Counted from the first letter of the stretch, positions 17,460 through 26,677 are shown. The stretch is 64,000 bases of DNA from Holophagae bacterium (GCA_029263455.1 JAJCXM010000003.1:62001-126000); one strand, 5' to 3'. Notes: generated by a model not told the origin, from the sequence alone. Made by a program: numbers and translations.

Positions 17460-18500
17460 TCACCTAGACAAGGCCCACCAGCCCGTTTTGGCCTGCGGAT
17501 CGCGCACCAAAACCCAGTCTTGAACCGACAAATGACCCTGTTGCGCATCTTTGATCCCAATTTGTACTTCCATGAGCTGCAGTTTTTGGGTGGTGTTAAG
17601 CGAGGCAGGGAACGCTTTCAGTGCAAGCGGTTTATTGGCCGCTACCTCACGTTCACTGCCGCGATTGAGACCCTTTGCGTAGCGTGTCCTGCATATTTCA
17701 GTCAGCTTGTCGGTCCGAGTCAGTGGATCCCACATTGCGGACATAGTCGGTGCCGAATTAGGCAACCACGCATTCAAAAGCTCAGCTGGCGGCAGCATAT
17801 ACTTCAACCAGAACAGCTGAGTCCGTTCATTAGAACGACAACCACTATCTTGTACGCGCCTAATAAACTCCAAAAGCGCCTCTGGGGTTTCAAAGCCTTG
17901 AGCCAACAGCGTTTCCGCCTTTTCTGTGTATTCCCCATCCGAAAAATCGCGCAAGTAGGTATAGGCACCAAAAGCGGTTCCAAGTTCATCCGGAAACTCT
18001 GTGCATAGGTACCAGGCTCGATTATCTGAAAATTCGATGCTTTGCAACCAGCTGAGCAAGCTGCGCGCCTCTTCTTTCATCAACGGGTTGTGGCGAGAGA
18101 ATTTGAGAATTTTCTCCTCTAGCTCTTTGGCGATGGCCACTTTCTGAGCGTCTTTGGCGGCATATTGATAGGCGTGACGAAGCACATGTGCCTGCGCCAT
18201 AGGTTCTTTAATCGATTGATTCGCCTGCTGATGCGCCTGTATGACCTTGTTGGCCTCGCCCTTAAGTCCATCAAACTTTTGGAAAGCGTTGCTCGCTTCA
18301 GTATAGTTTCCGATACACAGGTAGGCTTCACCGATCTGGAGCCAGGCATCGCGATCCTTAGGTTTTGAGGCCAGCCTAGACTCAAGCGTAGCGATGGCAG
18401 CCGTGAAATCGCCCTTTTCTATTTGTTTTTGTGCCTGTTCAATGGCATTGGGGCCGCACGACAGCAACAGTAAACAGACCAACATACAAATGCGTAACAT
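17460..18500 (-). CDS. TPR-repeat lipoprotein
   Basis: A 346-residue lipoprotein. ATG at 18500 with AGGTGGG upstream; the lipobox LLLLSC places the lipidated Cys near residue 15. Two to three tetratricopeptide repeats follow (EQAQKQIEKGDFTAAIATLE, DRDAWLQIGEAYLCIGNYTE), then a helical region without recognisable motifs. It is anchored to the inner or outer membrane facing the periplasm and probably acts as a protein-protein scaffold. The frame extends 33 nt upstream, but the lipobox geometry favours this start. It lies downstream of the metalloprotease gene on the same strand, 75 nt away, and may be cotranscribed. Confidence 0.8.
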   Translation of the reverse strand: MLRICMLVCLLLLSCGPNAIEQAQKQIEKGDFTAAIATLESRLASKPKDRDAWLQIGEAYLCIGNYTEASNAFQKFDGLKGEANKVIQAHQQANQSIKEPMAQAHVLRHAYQYAAKDAQKVAIAKELEEKILKFSRHNPLMKEEARSLLSWLQSIEFSDNRAWYLCTEFPDELGTAFGAYTYLRDFSDGEYTEKAETLLAQGFETPEALLEFIRRVQDSGCRSNERTQLFWLKYMLPPAELLNAWLPNSAPTMSAMWDPLTRTDKLTEICRTRYAKGLNRGSEREVAANKPLALKAFPASLNTTQKLQLMEVQIGIKDAQQGHLSVQDWVLVRDPQAKTGWWALSR

Positions 18501-18575
18501 AATCCCACCTTTATGGTTAAGAAGATAAGTCATTGGAACGATTCCGGCAATTCTCGCTTCGACATTTATTGGCCG

Positions 18576-20597
18576 TCACGGGAAAAGGCAGATTTGCAGA
18601 TCGACGACGTCAAAGCGACCGTTTTCAAAAGGGTCTAAGAAGCCCTCAACCAAATCGGTCCCCCAGCGGGCAAAGTTGGTTGAGCAAGCGACGACCTGCA
18701 CCAACTCAAGGTCGGCCTCATTAATCGCGAAGAAGTTACGCTCGGCGCATAGGACTCGGATGCGCACGGGATTGGCATCGATATTTGGCAGTTCAACCAC
18801 CTCAATACCGTCATTCTCGACCATGACCGCAAGCGGCGTGTTGAAAGTCAGGCCACCATCCAGGGACAACGCCAAATCAACCTGTGAACACAAGACGGGT
18901 GCTAAATCCGTTGAAGCAACATCCCAAGTTATGGTCACCACGGACGCGCCATCCAATGTGGCGGCAACGGTTTGCGACGTCACCACAAAAGGCCCAGCGT
19001 CGCCATCTACTTCAACCGCAACCTCATCTGAGTTGACGCCACCGCCGTTTGCGGCCTGATCGCGAACCGTCAACCGAAAGTTCATGACACGGTCGGTCGT
19101 TGCCATGGACTCGCCGATGGTGCTCGTTTGCGTCAAGACATCGGAAATTTGCGGGAAGATTCTCGACGGGTCCGTGGTTGGCAAAAAGCTGCGAAACAAG
19201 GGCCTGTTGCCATTGTCGCTTAGCGGCGGTGACGCATCCCCTAAATCCATTTGCTCCCAGGCATAAACCAAGGTATCGCCATCCAAGTCCTCGGCTTCGC
19301 CTTGCAAGATAAAAGCGGTATTGCCAGGAATGATGGTGTCATCGCCGGCGAAAACAGAGGTCGGAGCTTGATTGGCGGTGAGGGTCACCGTGCCACAGGC
19401 CAGCGCCCGCGAAAACGAGATAATCTCATCGTAACTGGCGGCATGAAAGGCTGCATCGCTATTGGCCTGCAAATTCTCCGCGCCGCAGATCCCCGCATAT
19501 CCCATGATGGTTGAACCACTTCCTGGCTCGAAGGCCGTCAAGGCGTGCCGGTTCATGCCGCCGCAATTCCCAGTGGTGCCATTGAAGCTATGGCCAGCCC
19601 CGAATTGGTGGCCGAGTTCATGAGCGACATAGTCAACGTAGAACGGGTCGCCGATGGGCATCGCAATGCCTGTCACGCCATAAGCCTTAAACGCAGACCA
19701 GCAAACAACGCCAGGCAGCGCAACGCCTTCGCCGCCAGTTGAAAAGACATGGCCCACGTCGTAGTTAAGCGTGCCAATCACTGTATCCAAGTTAGATTGA
19801 TTCTCGGATAGCATTTCCACACCATCGTTATTGGTATATGGGTCGCTTAAGGGGTCGGTGTAAATGATTTGATCATTGTCCGCAACCAGAATCAGACGAA
19901 TGGCAAGCTCAGATTCATATATCAGGTTCACACGGTTGAGGGCGGTATTGATTTCAGCGAGCGTATCGGTGATGGGATCCGAGGGCCCCATAGCATCGTG
20001 GAACTGGGTGTACTCGCCAGTAGCAGCAATGGCGATCCGAAAGCTAAACAGCTCGTCTCCGCTCGTTCCAGCGGTTGAAGTCTGCTGCAATGGCTCGCCC
20101 ATAAAGTGGCATTGAAAAGCAGACTGCTGCGTTATGTCGCGTCTTGAGTAGACAGTGACATGTTCCTTGTCGTGTGCTTGGAACGGGTCCACATAAACGA
20201 TGCCCTGTGGACCGCGCCACATGGCGGAGACCCCTTTTGGCGACATATCAAAGCGAATTATAATGCCCGGTTCAGTTAGCGCCCTGCCGCTAAATGAACG
20301 TATACCTGGATATTTGTCCGCCAGTTCGGCTTCCATCAACGGTGATTCAGTCGCCAAAAACTCGATGAGTTGACCTGAAGGATCTGGAAACCGCACAGGG
20401 AATTCAGCGACGCCTGATGCTTCGTCCATGGTTAGTTGGAAAAGGTCCCAATCCAAAAAGAAGACACGACTTTGATCGGGCGTGCTGCGACGTATGCCGG
20501 TGACGGGCACAGCAGCGGCATCAACTTCAAACCAATAGGGGTTTTGCGCAAACAAGGTGAGATGCGCGATCATGAAAATGAACAAGAGACGCGTCAT
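18576..20597 (-). CDS. Secreted reprolysin-like (M12-type) zinc metalloprotease
   Basis: A 673-residue secreted endopeptidase. A signal peptide (residues 1-18) precedes a propeptide-like N-terminal region to about 180. The catalytic domain carries the extended metzincin zinc site HELGHQFGAGH (326-336) and a Met-turn at STIMGYAG (Met365). This is followed by a PKD/Ig-like or cadherin-like region (APTSVFAGDDTI, about 415 on). The C-terminus ends ENGRFDVVDLQICLFP, which loosely resembles the Cys-ending tails of the other large secreted proteins here. Related to metzincin proteases annotated as reprolysin_4/5. Probably extracellular nutrient acquisition. Confidence 0.9.
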   Translation of the reverse strand: MTRLLFIFMIAHLTLFAQNPYWFEVDAAAVPVTGIRRSTPDQSRVFFLDWDLFQLTMDEASGVAEFPVRFPDPSGQLIEFLATESPLMEAELADKYPGIRSFSGRALTEPGIIIRFDMSPKGVSAMWRGPQGIVYVDPFQAHDKEHVTVYSRRDITQQSAFQCHFMGEPLQQTSTAGTSGDELFSFRIAIAATGEYTQFHDAMGPSDPITDTLAEINTALNRVNLIYESELAIRLILVADNDQIIYTDPLSDPYTNNDGVEMLSENQSNLDTVIGTLNYDVGHVFSTGGEGVALPGVVCWSAFKAYGVTGIAMPIGDPFYVDYVAHELGHQFGAGHSFNGTTGNCGGMNRHALTAFEPGSGSTIMGYAGICGAENLQANSDAAFHAASYDEIISFSRALACGTVTLTANQAPTSVFAGDDTIIPGNTAFILQGEAEDLDGDTLVYAWEQMDLGDASPPLSDNGNRPLFRSFLPTTDPSRIFPQISDVLTQTSTIGESMATTDRVMNFRLTVRDQAANGGGVNSDEVAVEVDGDAGPFVVTSQTVAATLDGASVVTITWDVASTDLAPVLCSQVDLALSLDGGLTFNTPLAVMVENDGIEVVELPNIDANPVRIRVLCAERNFFAINEADLELVQVVACSTNFARWGTDLVEGFLDPFENGRFDVVDLQICLFP

Positions 20598-20923
20598 GCC
20601 GTAAGTCTACTGTAAACGCCAAGTTAGCCATATGCTCACAGATCACTTTTATGCATGTTTAGCCCAAACACAGCTTGCGGCTGTCTCGAAATGCTTTTTT
20701 GATTTTTGAAGGCAATCCTATTTATTGTTGGGTTCGAAACCGAACGGACCTGATTCAGAACACTTTCAAACGAAAATAGACAGCTGTCCGGACACAATTC
20801 GCCGCAGTTTCATTGGGTCCAGGAACCAATGGCGTCTTTCGTTGCGAGTTAGACAGCCTTGTCCCAGCCAGGAATTAAGCATTTTATTTAGAGTGGCTTA
20901 CTTCCTATTTTGCCGTAGGCAAA

Positions 20924-20984
20924 CGGAGTGCGTGAGTCGACAGGAGCGCAGCGACTGAGGCTCCGCTTTAGAAGAAGAGTTCTG
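20924..20984 (+). repeat. Left arm of long inverted repeat
   Basis: About 61 bp starting CGGAGTGCGTGAGTCGACA. It matches the reverse complement of 21470-21527 at most positions with two small indels, by hand alignment. Weaker similarity continues inward for roughly 50 bp on both sides. Confidence 0.75.
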
Positions 20985-21184
20985 TTAGCCGAAGAGTCCA
21001 CAGCGGGCATCGAACGCGGTGAGGTGCTCGGGCACGTGAATTTGACACGTCAAGAATTACCTTTGTCACAACCGTAAACGCAACCTGTTAAAACTTATAA
21101 GACATACTAGTCAGGCCATTGAATTCAAGGTGTTGGACATCAACACCTTACGTTAAACGTCCTTAATATTATGCTTCCCAGCTT

Positions 21185-21270
21185 CCTGCCGCCCCACGGG
21201 GCTCTGTCGGGACGTTGGACGAAACCCCGGCCTTACGACCGGGGCTAAATTCTGCCGCCTCGACGAGGCT
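21185..21270. repeat. Two REP-like hairpins flanking a GC-rich stem
   Basis: Two copies of CTGCC followed by a short palindrome: GCCCC/GGGGC at 21191-21202 and GCCTCG/CGAGGC at 21257-21269. Both are in the same orientation, with the CCCCGG/CCGGGG hairpin between them. A conserved short motif beside a hairpin, in tandem, is the layout of REP/BIME sequences; no RAYT transposase gene is in view. Confidence 0.5.
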
Positions 21271-21469
21271 TAAAACATTGGCGCGCATGGTGACCGGTAC
21301 CGACTTAACCCATCAACTAACGCAGATCGCCTTCTTAAGATGAACTTCGAGCGACTCACGGCAATCACCGTAAACATCTGAACGTAGGGTTTTTGACGCT
21401 TGAATCTCATCTTCCTGGCTTGCGAACCTCGCTGCGCTTGATTCGCAGACGGGGTCTCTTGGATTAAGC

Positions 21470-21527
21470 CAGCTCTTCGTCCAAAGCTGAGCCTCAGTCC
21501 TTGCGCTCTTGTCGACTCAGCACTCCG
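21470..21527 (-). repeat. Right arm of long inverted repeat
   Basis: Reverse-complement partner of 20924-20984. On the minus strand it starts CGGAGTGCTGAGTCGACAAG. The roughly 485-bp space between the arms holds the REP-like hairpins. Confidence 0.75.
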
Positions 21528-21569
21528 CAAGACCAAGCAGTTGCTGAACAAAAAAGCGATTCCCTTTAT

Positions 21570-22037
21570 CTATAGGTTGGCTAGGTGCTGATGCAGCGCC
21601 TGGCTGCCCGATTCGATCAAGTCCAGCATGTGTTCGAAATCCGATATGGATCCGTAATAAGGGTCGGGAACCTCTTTGCCGTCATCGCCCGCATAGCTCA
21701 AGAACATTTTTATTTCGGCTTGTCCATTGCCAGGGGCAAGTTCGTTGAGGATGCGCATGTGGCCTTGGTCCATGGCCAGTATGAAATCGAATTCGGTGAA
21801 GTCTCGGAGACTGACCTGTCGCACGATGAGTTGGTCGATGGAAACACCGCGACGTTTCGTAGCGGCGCAGGCCCGTGGGTCCGGGTGTTCGCCCACATGG
21901 TAACTGTGGGTCGCGGCGGAATCGATATCCAACTCAAATGGCAAGGGATTCTGCGCTACAAAGGCTCGAAATACACCTTCAGCTGAAGGTGAACGACAGA
22001 TGTTGCCAGTGCATACAAACAGCACACGTTTTTTCAT
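21570..22037 (-). CDS. Low-molecular-weight protein tyrosine phosphatase
   Basis: A 155-residue LMW-PTP. The P-loop CTGNICRS lies at residues 9-16 with nucleophile Cys9 and phosphate-binding Arg15. The general-acid Asp is in the PDPYYG motif near residue 121. It hydrolyses phosphotyrosine (or acts on arsenate in related clades), but no Tyr kinase or polysaccharide genes adjoin it. The ATG overlaps the stop of the upstream YhhQ-like gene (ATGA), so the two are coupled. Confidence 0.93.
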   Translation of the reverse strand: MKKRVLFVCTGNICRSPSAEGVFRAFVAQNPLPFELDIDSAATHSYHVGEHPDPRACAATKRRGVSIDQLIVRQVSLRDFTEFDFILAMDQGHMRILNELAPGNGQAEIKMFLSYAGDDGKEVPDPYYGSISDFEHMLDLIESGSQALHQHLANL

Positions 22038-22708
22038 GTAACTGACTCCAAACGCCGTTGCGTTTCCTGTTCGATATCTTTAAAGAAATGGGCGCCGAGA
22101 TACATGAGCGGCGTGTCGGCCAACGCGATCAGTAACTTGAAGAAGTAACTGGCGATAATGACTTTGATGATTTGTTCCGTCGACCAAGTACCGCCAAACA
22201 AAATGCTGACAACCAAAACGGTGTCGACCATTTGACTGACCAATGTCGACGCGTTGTTGCGTAACCAGAGGTGTCGTCCGTTGGTCAGTTTCTTCCAAAA
22301 ATGATAGAGGCGCACGTCTAATAATTGCGCGACAAGATATGCGACCATACTGGCAAAAATGGCACGTGCCGATTGGCCAAATACGGCGATGTACTGCTCT
22401 TGAACGACGGCATCTTGTAATGCCGATAATGGCAGATGACGTCCAATTTGAATGATCAATAACATATACAAGCTGACGACAAATCCCACAACCACGACTG
22501 CATCTGCCCGTTTCTTGCCATAGAGTTCACTAATCAAATCGGTGCACAAGAACGTGATCGGATAGGGAATGATGCCGCAGATGAGTGTGGCCGTACCCAA
22601 CAACGGCATGGGCACGTCAAACGCTTTAAATACAAGCATGTTGCCGACAAGTAGACTTGTGACAAAAAAGGCGCACAAGATGAGATAGACGCGCTCATAA
22701 CGATTCAT
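22034..22708 (-). CDS. yhhQ: Queuosine precursor transporter
   Basis: A 224-residue inner-membrane protein with about six helices, of the YhhQ/VUT family that imports queuosine precursors (preQ0/preQ1) for tRNA modification. Signatures are ICGIIPYPITFLCTDLISELYGKKRAD near the N-terminus and LRNNASTLVSQMVDTVLVV in the second half. No other queuosine gene is in the window, although dusA and mnmH show that tRNA-modification genes occur nearby. ATG at 22708; the ribosome site is weak. Confidence 0.9.
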   Translation of the reverse strand: MNRYERVYLILCAFFVTSLLVGNMLVFKAFDVPMPLLGTATLICGIIPYPITFLCTDLISELYGKKRADAVVVVGFVVSLYMLLIIQIGRHLPLSALQDAVVQEQYIAVFGQSARAIFASMVAYLVAQLLDVRLYHFWKKLTNGRHLWLRNNASTLVSQMVDTVLVVSILFGGTWSTEQIIKVIIASYFFKLLIALADTPLMYLGAHFFKDIEQETQRRLESVT

Positions 22709-22877
22709 AGATCGGTTATTATGGGATCTTTTCTGGCGAAGTTCAAGCGTGTCGGCTGCGCTTATAAGATCGCATCGGCGCTCGCTTTACGTTCTATTAG
22801 CCATAAACTTTGTCGCTATATGGCCCGTATCTTGAACGTGTTATTATTCGCGGTTGCACTTTTGCGTGGAGGAACTT

Positions 22878-24152
22878 GTGTTTATTTGTTTGTTATTAGC
22901 CTTTGTTTGCCCGAGCCCAATCGTCGACGACGCCCAACACCATTTGGCCTCGTTTGAACGGGTTTGGTCCATCATCAATGATAAACATTGGGATCTTAAG
23001 GGGACGGGTGTCGATTGGAAAGCGGTTCACGAGACCTACCTTCCGCGAGCGCAAAAAGCAAAGACCCGCGATGACATGCGTAAGGTCATGCGCGATATGA
23101 TCCACGAATTAGGACAAACCCATTTTGGTATTCTGGGTGCGGAACGCTACGAGGAGTTAGACAACCTCAAAGCAGGCATGCCGTGGGGCACCGGTGATCC
23201 TGGCTTCAAGGTCCGGGTTGTCGATGGACGCGTTTTTGTCGTCAGCACCAGGCACCAGAGCCCAGCTGCCAAACATGTCCCAGTTGGCAGCGAGATCGTA
23301 CGATTCAGTGAAAAGGATATGCGTGAGGCGGTCAAAACAGCAGAAAAAGCCTTTGAAGACGCCCAGCAGAAGAGCCTCTACCTAAATCTAACCCTCAACG
23401 ATTTGTTTAGTGGTCCCGAAGGCGATTCTTTTGATCTTTTGATTAGAGCGCCAGGCACGGAAAGCGACCAGGTTGTGACCGTGGGTTGGGTTAAATCGTT
23501 AGGACAGGTAGAACACTTGGGTAATCTGCCGCCCGTCAGTTTCGAATACGAATCAAAAGTCATCGATCAAAATATCGGCTACGTCGCCTTCAATATTTGG
23601 CTTATGCCTCTGATACAGCGTTTCCCGCAATCGCTAAAGGAATTTGGCGATACCCGCGGCATGATCATTGATTTGCGCGGTAATAGCGGAGGCATTGGAT
23701 TCTTGGCTAACTCGATTGCGGGCTACATGGTTTCAGAACGCGGTAAAAAATTAGGCACCATGAATTCGTTGGATAGCCAAATCAATTTCTTTATTAACCC
23801 TCGCGCGCCGCAAGAACAGTTTGATCGACCCATCGCTGTCCTCATTGACGGTGGCAGCGCCAGTACCAGTGAGATATTTGCGGCCGGTATGAGTGATCTC
23901 GGTCGCGTGCGTTTGGTTGGATCTCGCACGGCAGGCGCAGCCCTGCCCTCCGTGGTCGAATCTCTTCCTAATGGCGATCGCTTCCAATATGCCATCGCCG
24001 ATTACATCAGCGCAGGTGGCCTGAAAATTGAAGGCCATGGCGTTGAACCAGATTTAGCCGCTCCGCATACTCTAGAGAGTTTGGGGCACGGACATGACGC
24101 CGCTCTAAAAGCAGCGACCCAGTGGATATTGCAACAAGGAGACAATCCATGA
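22878..24152 (+). CDS. S41-family C-terminal processing peptidase
   Basis: A 424-residue exported serine peptidase. The start is a GTG at 22878 with GGAGG 5 nt upstream, followed by a hydrophobic signal (FICLLLAFVCPSP). An N-terminal helical domain and a PDZ-like central part lead to the S41 catalytic core: GMIIDLRGNSGG, then DGGSASTSEIFAAGMSD with the catalytic Ser. Where many CtpA enzymes have Lys, this one reads VGSRTAGAALPS, so the Ser/Lys dyad may be replaced. Its stop overlaps the start of the LolA-like gene (ATGA). Confidence 0.88.
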   Translation: MFICLLLAFVCPSPIVDDAQHHLASFERVWSIINDKHWDLKGTGVDWKAVHETYLPRAQKAKTRDDMRKVMRDMIHELGQTHFGILGAERYEELDNLKAGMPWGTGDPGFKVRVVDGRVFVVSTRHQSPAAKHVPVGSEIVRFSEKDMREAVKTAEKAFEDAQQKSLYLNLTLNDLFSGPEGDSFDLLIRAPGTESDQVVTVGWVKSLGQVEHLGNLPPVSFEYESKVIDQNIGYVAFNIWLMPLIQRFPQSLKEFGDTRGMIIDLRGNSGGIGFLANSIAGYMVSERGKKLGTMNSLDSQINFFINPRAPQEQFDRPIAVLIDGGSASTSEIFAAGMSDLGRVRLVGSRTAGAALPSVVESLPNGDRFQYAIADYISAGGLKIEGHGVEPDLAAPHTLESLGHGHDAALKAATQWILQQGDNP

Positions 24153-24877
24153 AAAGAACATTCATCATTTTGCTGTTATCAGCATGCATCGCGCAGGCAC
24201 AAACAGCCGATGAAGTATTAGACAAAATGACCGCTGCGTCATTAGGAAAAAATGCTGCAAGCGGCCTAACGTCGATGGTCATGAGTGGCACATTAACGGC
24301 ACCAAACGGACTAAAGGGTGATTTGATGGCCTTCCGCAAATCCGGCGGCAAGATCTACGTCAAGTCAAATCTATCTATGGGCACAACCGAAATTGAAGTG
24401 GTCCAAGCCTGCGACGGCAGCGACTGTTACGAAAACAATCCCATGATGGGACCACGTATGCTTTCAGGTGACGAAAAGTCAGCCTTACTCAGTCAAAATG
24501 ACCTTGATGGTATGTTGGATTGGCGTCAAACCTATGAATCTGCCGAACTAATGGGCAGCGAAGCGGTTGACGGTCAAGACTGTTACAAAATCGCCGTGGT
24601 CTCCAAAGCAGGACTCGAATCGGTTCAGTACGTCAGCAAAGCAACCTATCTGATGCTGCGAACGGACATGACTGTTTCATCGCAAGTGATGGGGCAAATG
24701 AAGACGGTCACCTATTTGACTGACTACCAAGATTTTTCAGGTTTCACGCTTCCCAAGAAAATGACAACGGAAGTCATGAGTCAGCAACTGATCACTCAAA
24801 TCGATTCCTACGAATTCAATGTCGATATCCCAGACGCAAAATTTGAAATCCCCGAACATTTGAAAGTTGCACAGTAA
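24149..24877 (+). CDS. LolA-like outer-membrane lipoprotein-sorting protein
   Basis: A 242-residue periplasmic protein. ATG at 24149, signal peptide ending AQAQ. The body follows the LolA/LolB-like pattern of an unclosed beta-barrel: ADEVLDKMTAASLGK, then MSGTLTAPNGLKGDLMAFRK, a CDGSDCYENNPMMG segment and YLTDYQDFSGFTLPKKM. This DUF4292/LolA-type fold often occurs as a fused or adjacent partner of peptidases. It is translationally coupled to the S41 peptidase, so a joint periplasmic role is likely. The two Cys residues of CDGSDCY could form a disulfide. Confidence 0.75.
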   Translation: MKRTFIILLLSACIAQAQTADEVLDKMTAASLGKNAASGLTSMVMSGTLTAPNGLKGDLMAFRKSGGKIYVKSNLSMGTTEIEVVQACDGSDCYENNPMMGPRMLSGDEKSALLSQNDLDGMLDWRQTYESAELMGSEAVDGQDCYKIAVVSKAGLESVQYVSKATYLMLRTDMTVSSQVMGQMKTVTYLTDYQDFSGFTLPKKMTTEVMSQQLITQIDSYEFNVDIPDAKFEIPEHLKVAQ

Positions 24878-25868
24878 ACCAGAACTCAACCGCACGTTAA
24901 GCGTGGCGCCGATGATGGCTTATACTGATCGCCATTTTCGGCGCCTCGTGCGTCTCTATACGCAGCGTACCTTGCTGTATACAGAGATGGTCGTGTCGGG
25001 AACCATCCTCCACCACCTCGGCGAACCTTATTTGCACGATCTTCTACATGTAGACGAACTCGAGCACCCAATCGCCGTTCAGCTTGGCGGAGATGATGCC
25101 CGTGATTTGGGTGTTTGCGCCAAGATATGCACGGATTTTGGCTACGACGAAATTAATCTCAATGTTGGTTGCCCATCGCCCAAAGTCCAAAAGGGACAAT
25201 TTGGCGTCTGCATGATGGGCCGACCGCAACGGGTTGCAGAGATCATTGATGCCATGAAGCAGCAATCTGATTTACCCGTTACGGTCAAACATCGAACCGG
25301 CTTTGATGTTGATGACTCGTTTGAGTTCATGGCCGAATTTGTCGAGCGTTGTCGTGATGCGGGTGCCGTGACTTTTATTGTTCACGCCCGCAAGGCATGG
25401 CTCAAAGGACTGAACCCGGCCCAAAACCGAACCGTCCCGCCCCTGCAATACGATCGCGTTTATCAACTAAAGAAAGCCTATCCGGAACTTGAAATCATCA
25501 TCAATGGCGGGATCCAAGACCTTGACCAGGCAAAGCAACATCTTCAGCACGTGGATGGTGTCATGATCGGGCGTGCCGCGTATCACAGTCCTGAACTATT
25601 TGCGGATGCCGACCACCGATTTTTTGGCGATGAAAAACGTCCCCTGCCCGATGCTTCAGAGACTCTTGCACAAGTTGACCGTTACTTATCCGAGGTGACC
25701 GCCCAAGGCGTACGCCCCAGCGCAGTTCTAAAACATTGTTTAGGTCTATTCAAAGGCCGTCGCGGTTCTCGTCAATGGCGGAGAACCATCACCGAGCACA
25801 TGCAATCTTCAAAGGCCCAACCATCTCTGGCCTCCATTTACAAAGCCACGGTTGGCCAGCAGCCATAA
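24867..25868 (+). CDS. dusA: tRNA-dihydrouridine synthase A
   Basis: A 333-residue FMN- and NADPH-dependent enzyme that reduces uridines in the tRNA D-loop. The N-terminal SVAPMMAYTDRHFRRL and YTEMV, then EINLNVGCPSPKVQKGQFG with the catalytic Cys, VTVKHRTGFD, and GVMIGRAAYHSPE are the DusA hallmarks. The start is a TTG at 24867 overlapping the LolA-like stop by 11 nt. It is cotranscribed with the S41/LolA pair and probably with the following cyclophilin. Confidence 0.95.
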   Translation: MHSKPELNRTLSVAPMMAYTDRHFRRLVRLYTQRTLLYTEMVVSGTILHHLGEPYLHDLLHVDELEHPIAVQLGGDDARDLGVCAKICTDFGYDEINLNVGCPSPKVQKGQFGVCMMGRPQRVAEIIDAMKQQSDLPVTVKHRTGFDVDDSFEFMAEFVERCRDAGAVTFIVHARKAWLKGLNPAQNRTVPPLQYDRVYQLKKAYPELEIIINGGIQDLDQAKQHLQHVDGVMIGRAAYHSPELFADADHRFFGDEKRPLPDASETLAQVDRYLSEVTAQGVRPSAVLKHCLGLFKGRRGSRQWRRTITEHMQSSKAQPSLASIYKATVGQQP

Positions 25869-25904
25869 ATATCTAATTACGAAACACAGAACTAAGGAGG
25901 CATC

Positions 25905-26513
25905 ATGCCAAAACGATTTATACTCTTGAGCTTTTTCGCAGCCATCATTTGGGCTGGCGATAATCCATTAATGAACCCGGAAGCTGCCAATGAAACAGCG
26001 CCAGAAACCTATAAAGTCGAGTTAATGACCACAAAGGGACCCGTTATCTTAGAAATCAATCGTTCGTGGTCGCCACTAGGCGCGGATCGTTTCTACAATC
26101 TCGTCAAAGTCGGCTATTACGACAATGTAGCCTTTTTTCGCATGGTAGATGGTTTTGTCGCCCAGTTCGGCATTCACGGTGATCCCGCAGTCACAGCCGC
26201 ATGGAAGAAAGCCAAGATCAAAGACGACCCCGGTAGCAAATCCAATAAACGCGGCTTCGTCAGTTTCGCGACCTCCGGACCCCATACCCGAACTACCCAG
26301 CTCTTCATTAACTTTGGTAATAACAGCAACTTAGATAGTATGGGCTTCACCCCATTTGCTCAGGTTGTTGAAGGCATGGATGTCGTTGATTCTCTCTATT
26401 CTGGTTACCAACAAAAACCTAATCAAGGCATGATTACCAAAGAAGGCAACGCCTATTTGAAATCAAAATTCCCAAGCCTTGACTACATCACCACGGCAAC
26501 AATCAAGGAATAG
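25905..26513 (+). CDS. Exported cyclophilin-type peptidyl-prolyl isomerase
   Basis: A 202-residue exported PPIase. AAGGAGG precedes the ATG, and the signal peptide ends near WAGD. The cyclophilin core begins YKVELMTTKGPVILEINR, followed by DRFYNLVKVGYYDNVAFFRMVDGFVAQFG (in place of the usual FHR-x-I-x-GF motif, it reads FFRMVDGFVAQ). TTQLFINFGNNSNLD and FTPFAQVVEGMDVVDSLY follow. It catalyses proline isomerisation during folding of exported proteins. A GC-rich hairpin follows the stop. Confidence 0.92.
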   Translation: MPKRFILLSFFAAIIWAGDNPLMNPEAANETAPETYKVELMTTKGPVILEINRSWSPLGADRFYNLVKVGYYDNVAFFRMVDGFVAQFGIHGDPAVTAAWKKAKIKDDPGSKSNKRGFVSFATSGPHTRTTQLFINFGNNSNLDSMGFTPFAQVVEGMDVVDSLYSGYQQKPNQGMITKEGNAYLKSKFPSLDYITTATIKE

Positions 26514-26520
26514 TCACCTA

Positions 26521-26544
26521 ACGGGGCGGCCGTTGTCGCCCCGT
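26521..26544 (+). terminator. Hairpin after cyclophilin gene
   Basis: ACGGGGCG (26521-26528) pairs with CGCCCCGT (26537-26544) around an 8-nt loop, seven bases after the cyclophilin stop. The downstream T-tract is weak, so it may be an imperfect intrinsic terminator or an mRNA 3'-stabilising hairpin. Confidence 0.55.
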
Positions 26545-26677
26545 CCCATCTTCGAAACTGATTAATCAGTTCCTCTACTTATGCGAAGGTTTCTGTTCTT
26601 GTTTGATGTCTAACTCATATTGTTCGATCATCTTCAGTGACTGTTCTCACCAGAGTTAAACGGCGAGCTGATTCAAC

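Larger units (their letters stand above)
20598..21569. other. Non-coding structured intergenic island
   Basis: A 972-bp stretch without a convincing gene. It contains a pair of long inverted repeats, two short REP-like hairpins in the same orientation and a further GC-rich hairpin (CCCCGG at 21225-21230 pairing with CCGGGG at 21239-21244). Small reading frames here (20725-20958 plus strand, 21270-21551 minus strand) lack homologous character and lie across the repeats. It is probably a decayed or non-autonomous mobile element, or a structured RNA locus. Confidence 0.6.

Noticed and set aside
21225-21244. Intrinsic terminator for the phosphatase gene
   Set aside because: The hairpin is about 330 bp past the stop and has no T-tract.
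21270-21551. 93-residue minus-strand reading frame
   Set aside because: It lies across the right inverted-repeat arm and the REP-like hairpins, has repeat-derived Arg/Ser-rich composition and no ribosome site.
20598-21569. Retron or diversity-generating element in the island
   Set aside because: Inverted repeats and hairpins are present, but there is no reverse transcriptase gene in or near it.
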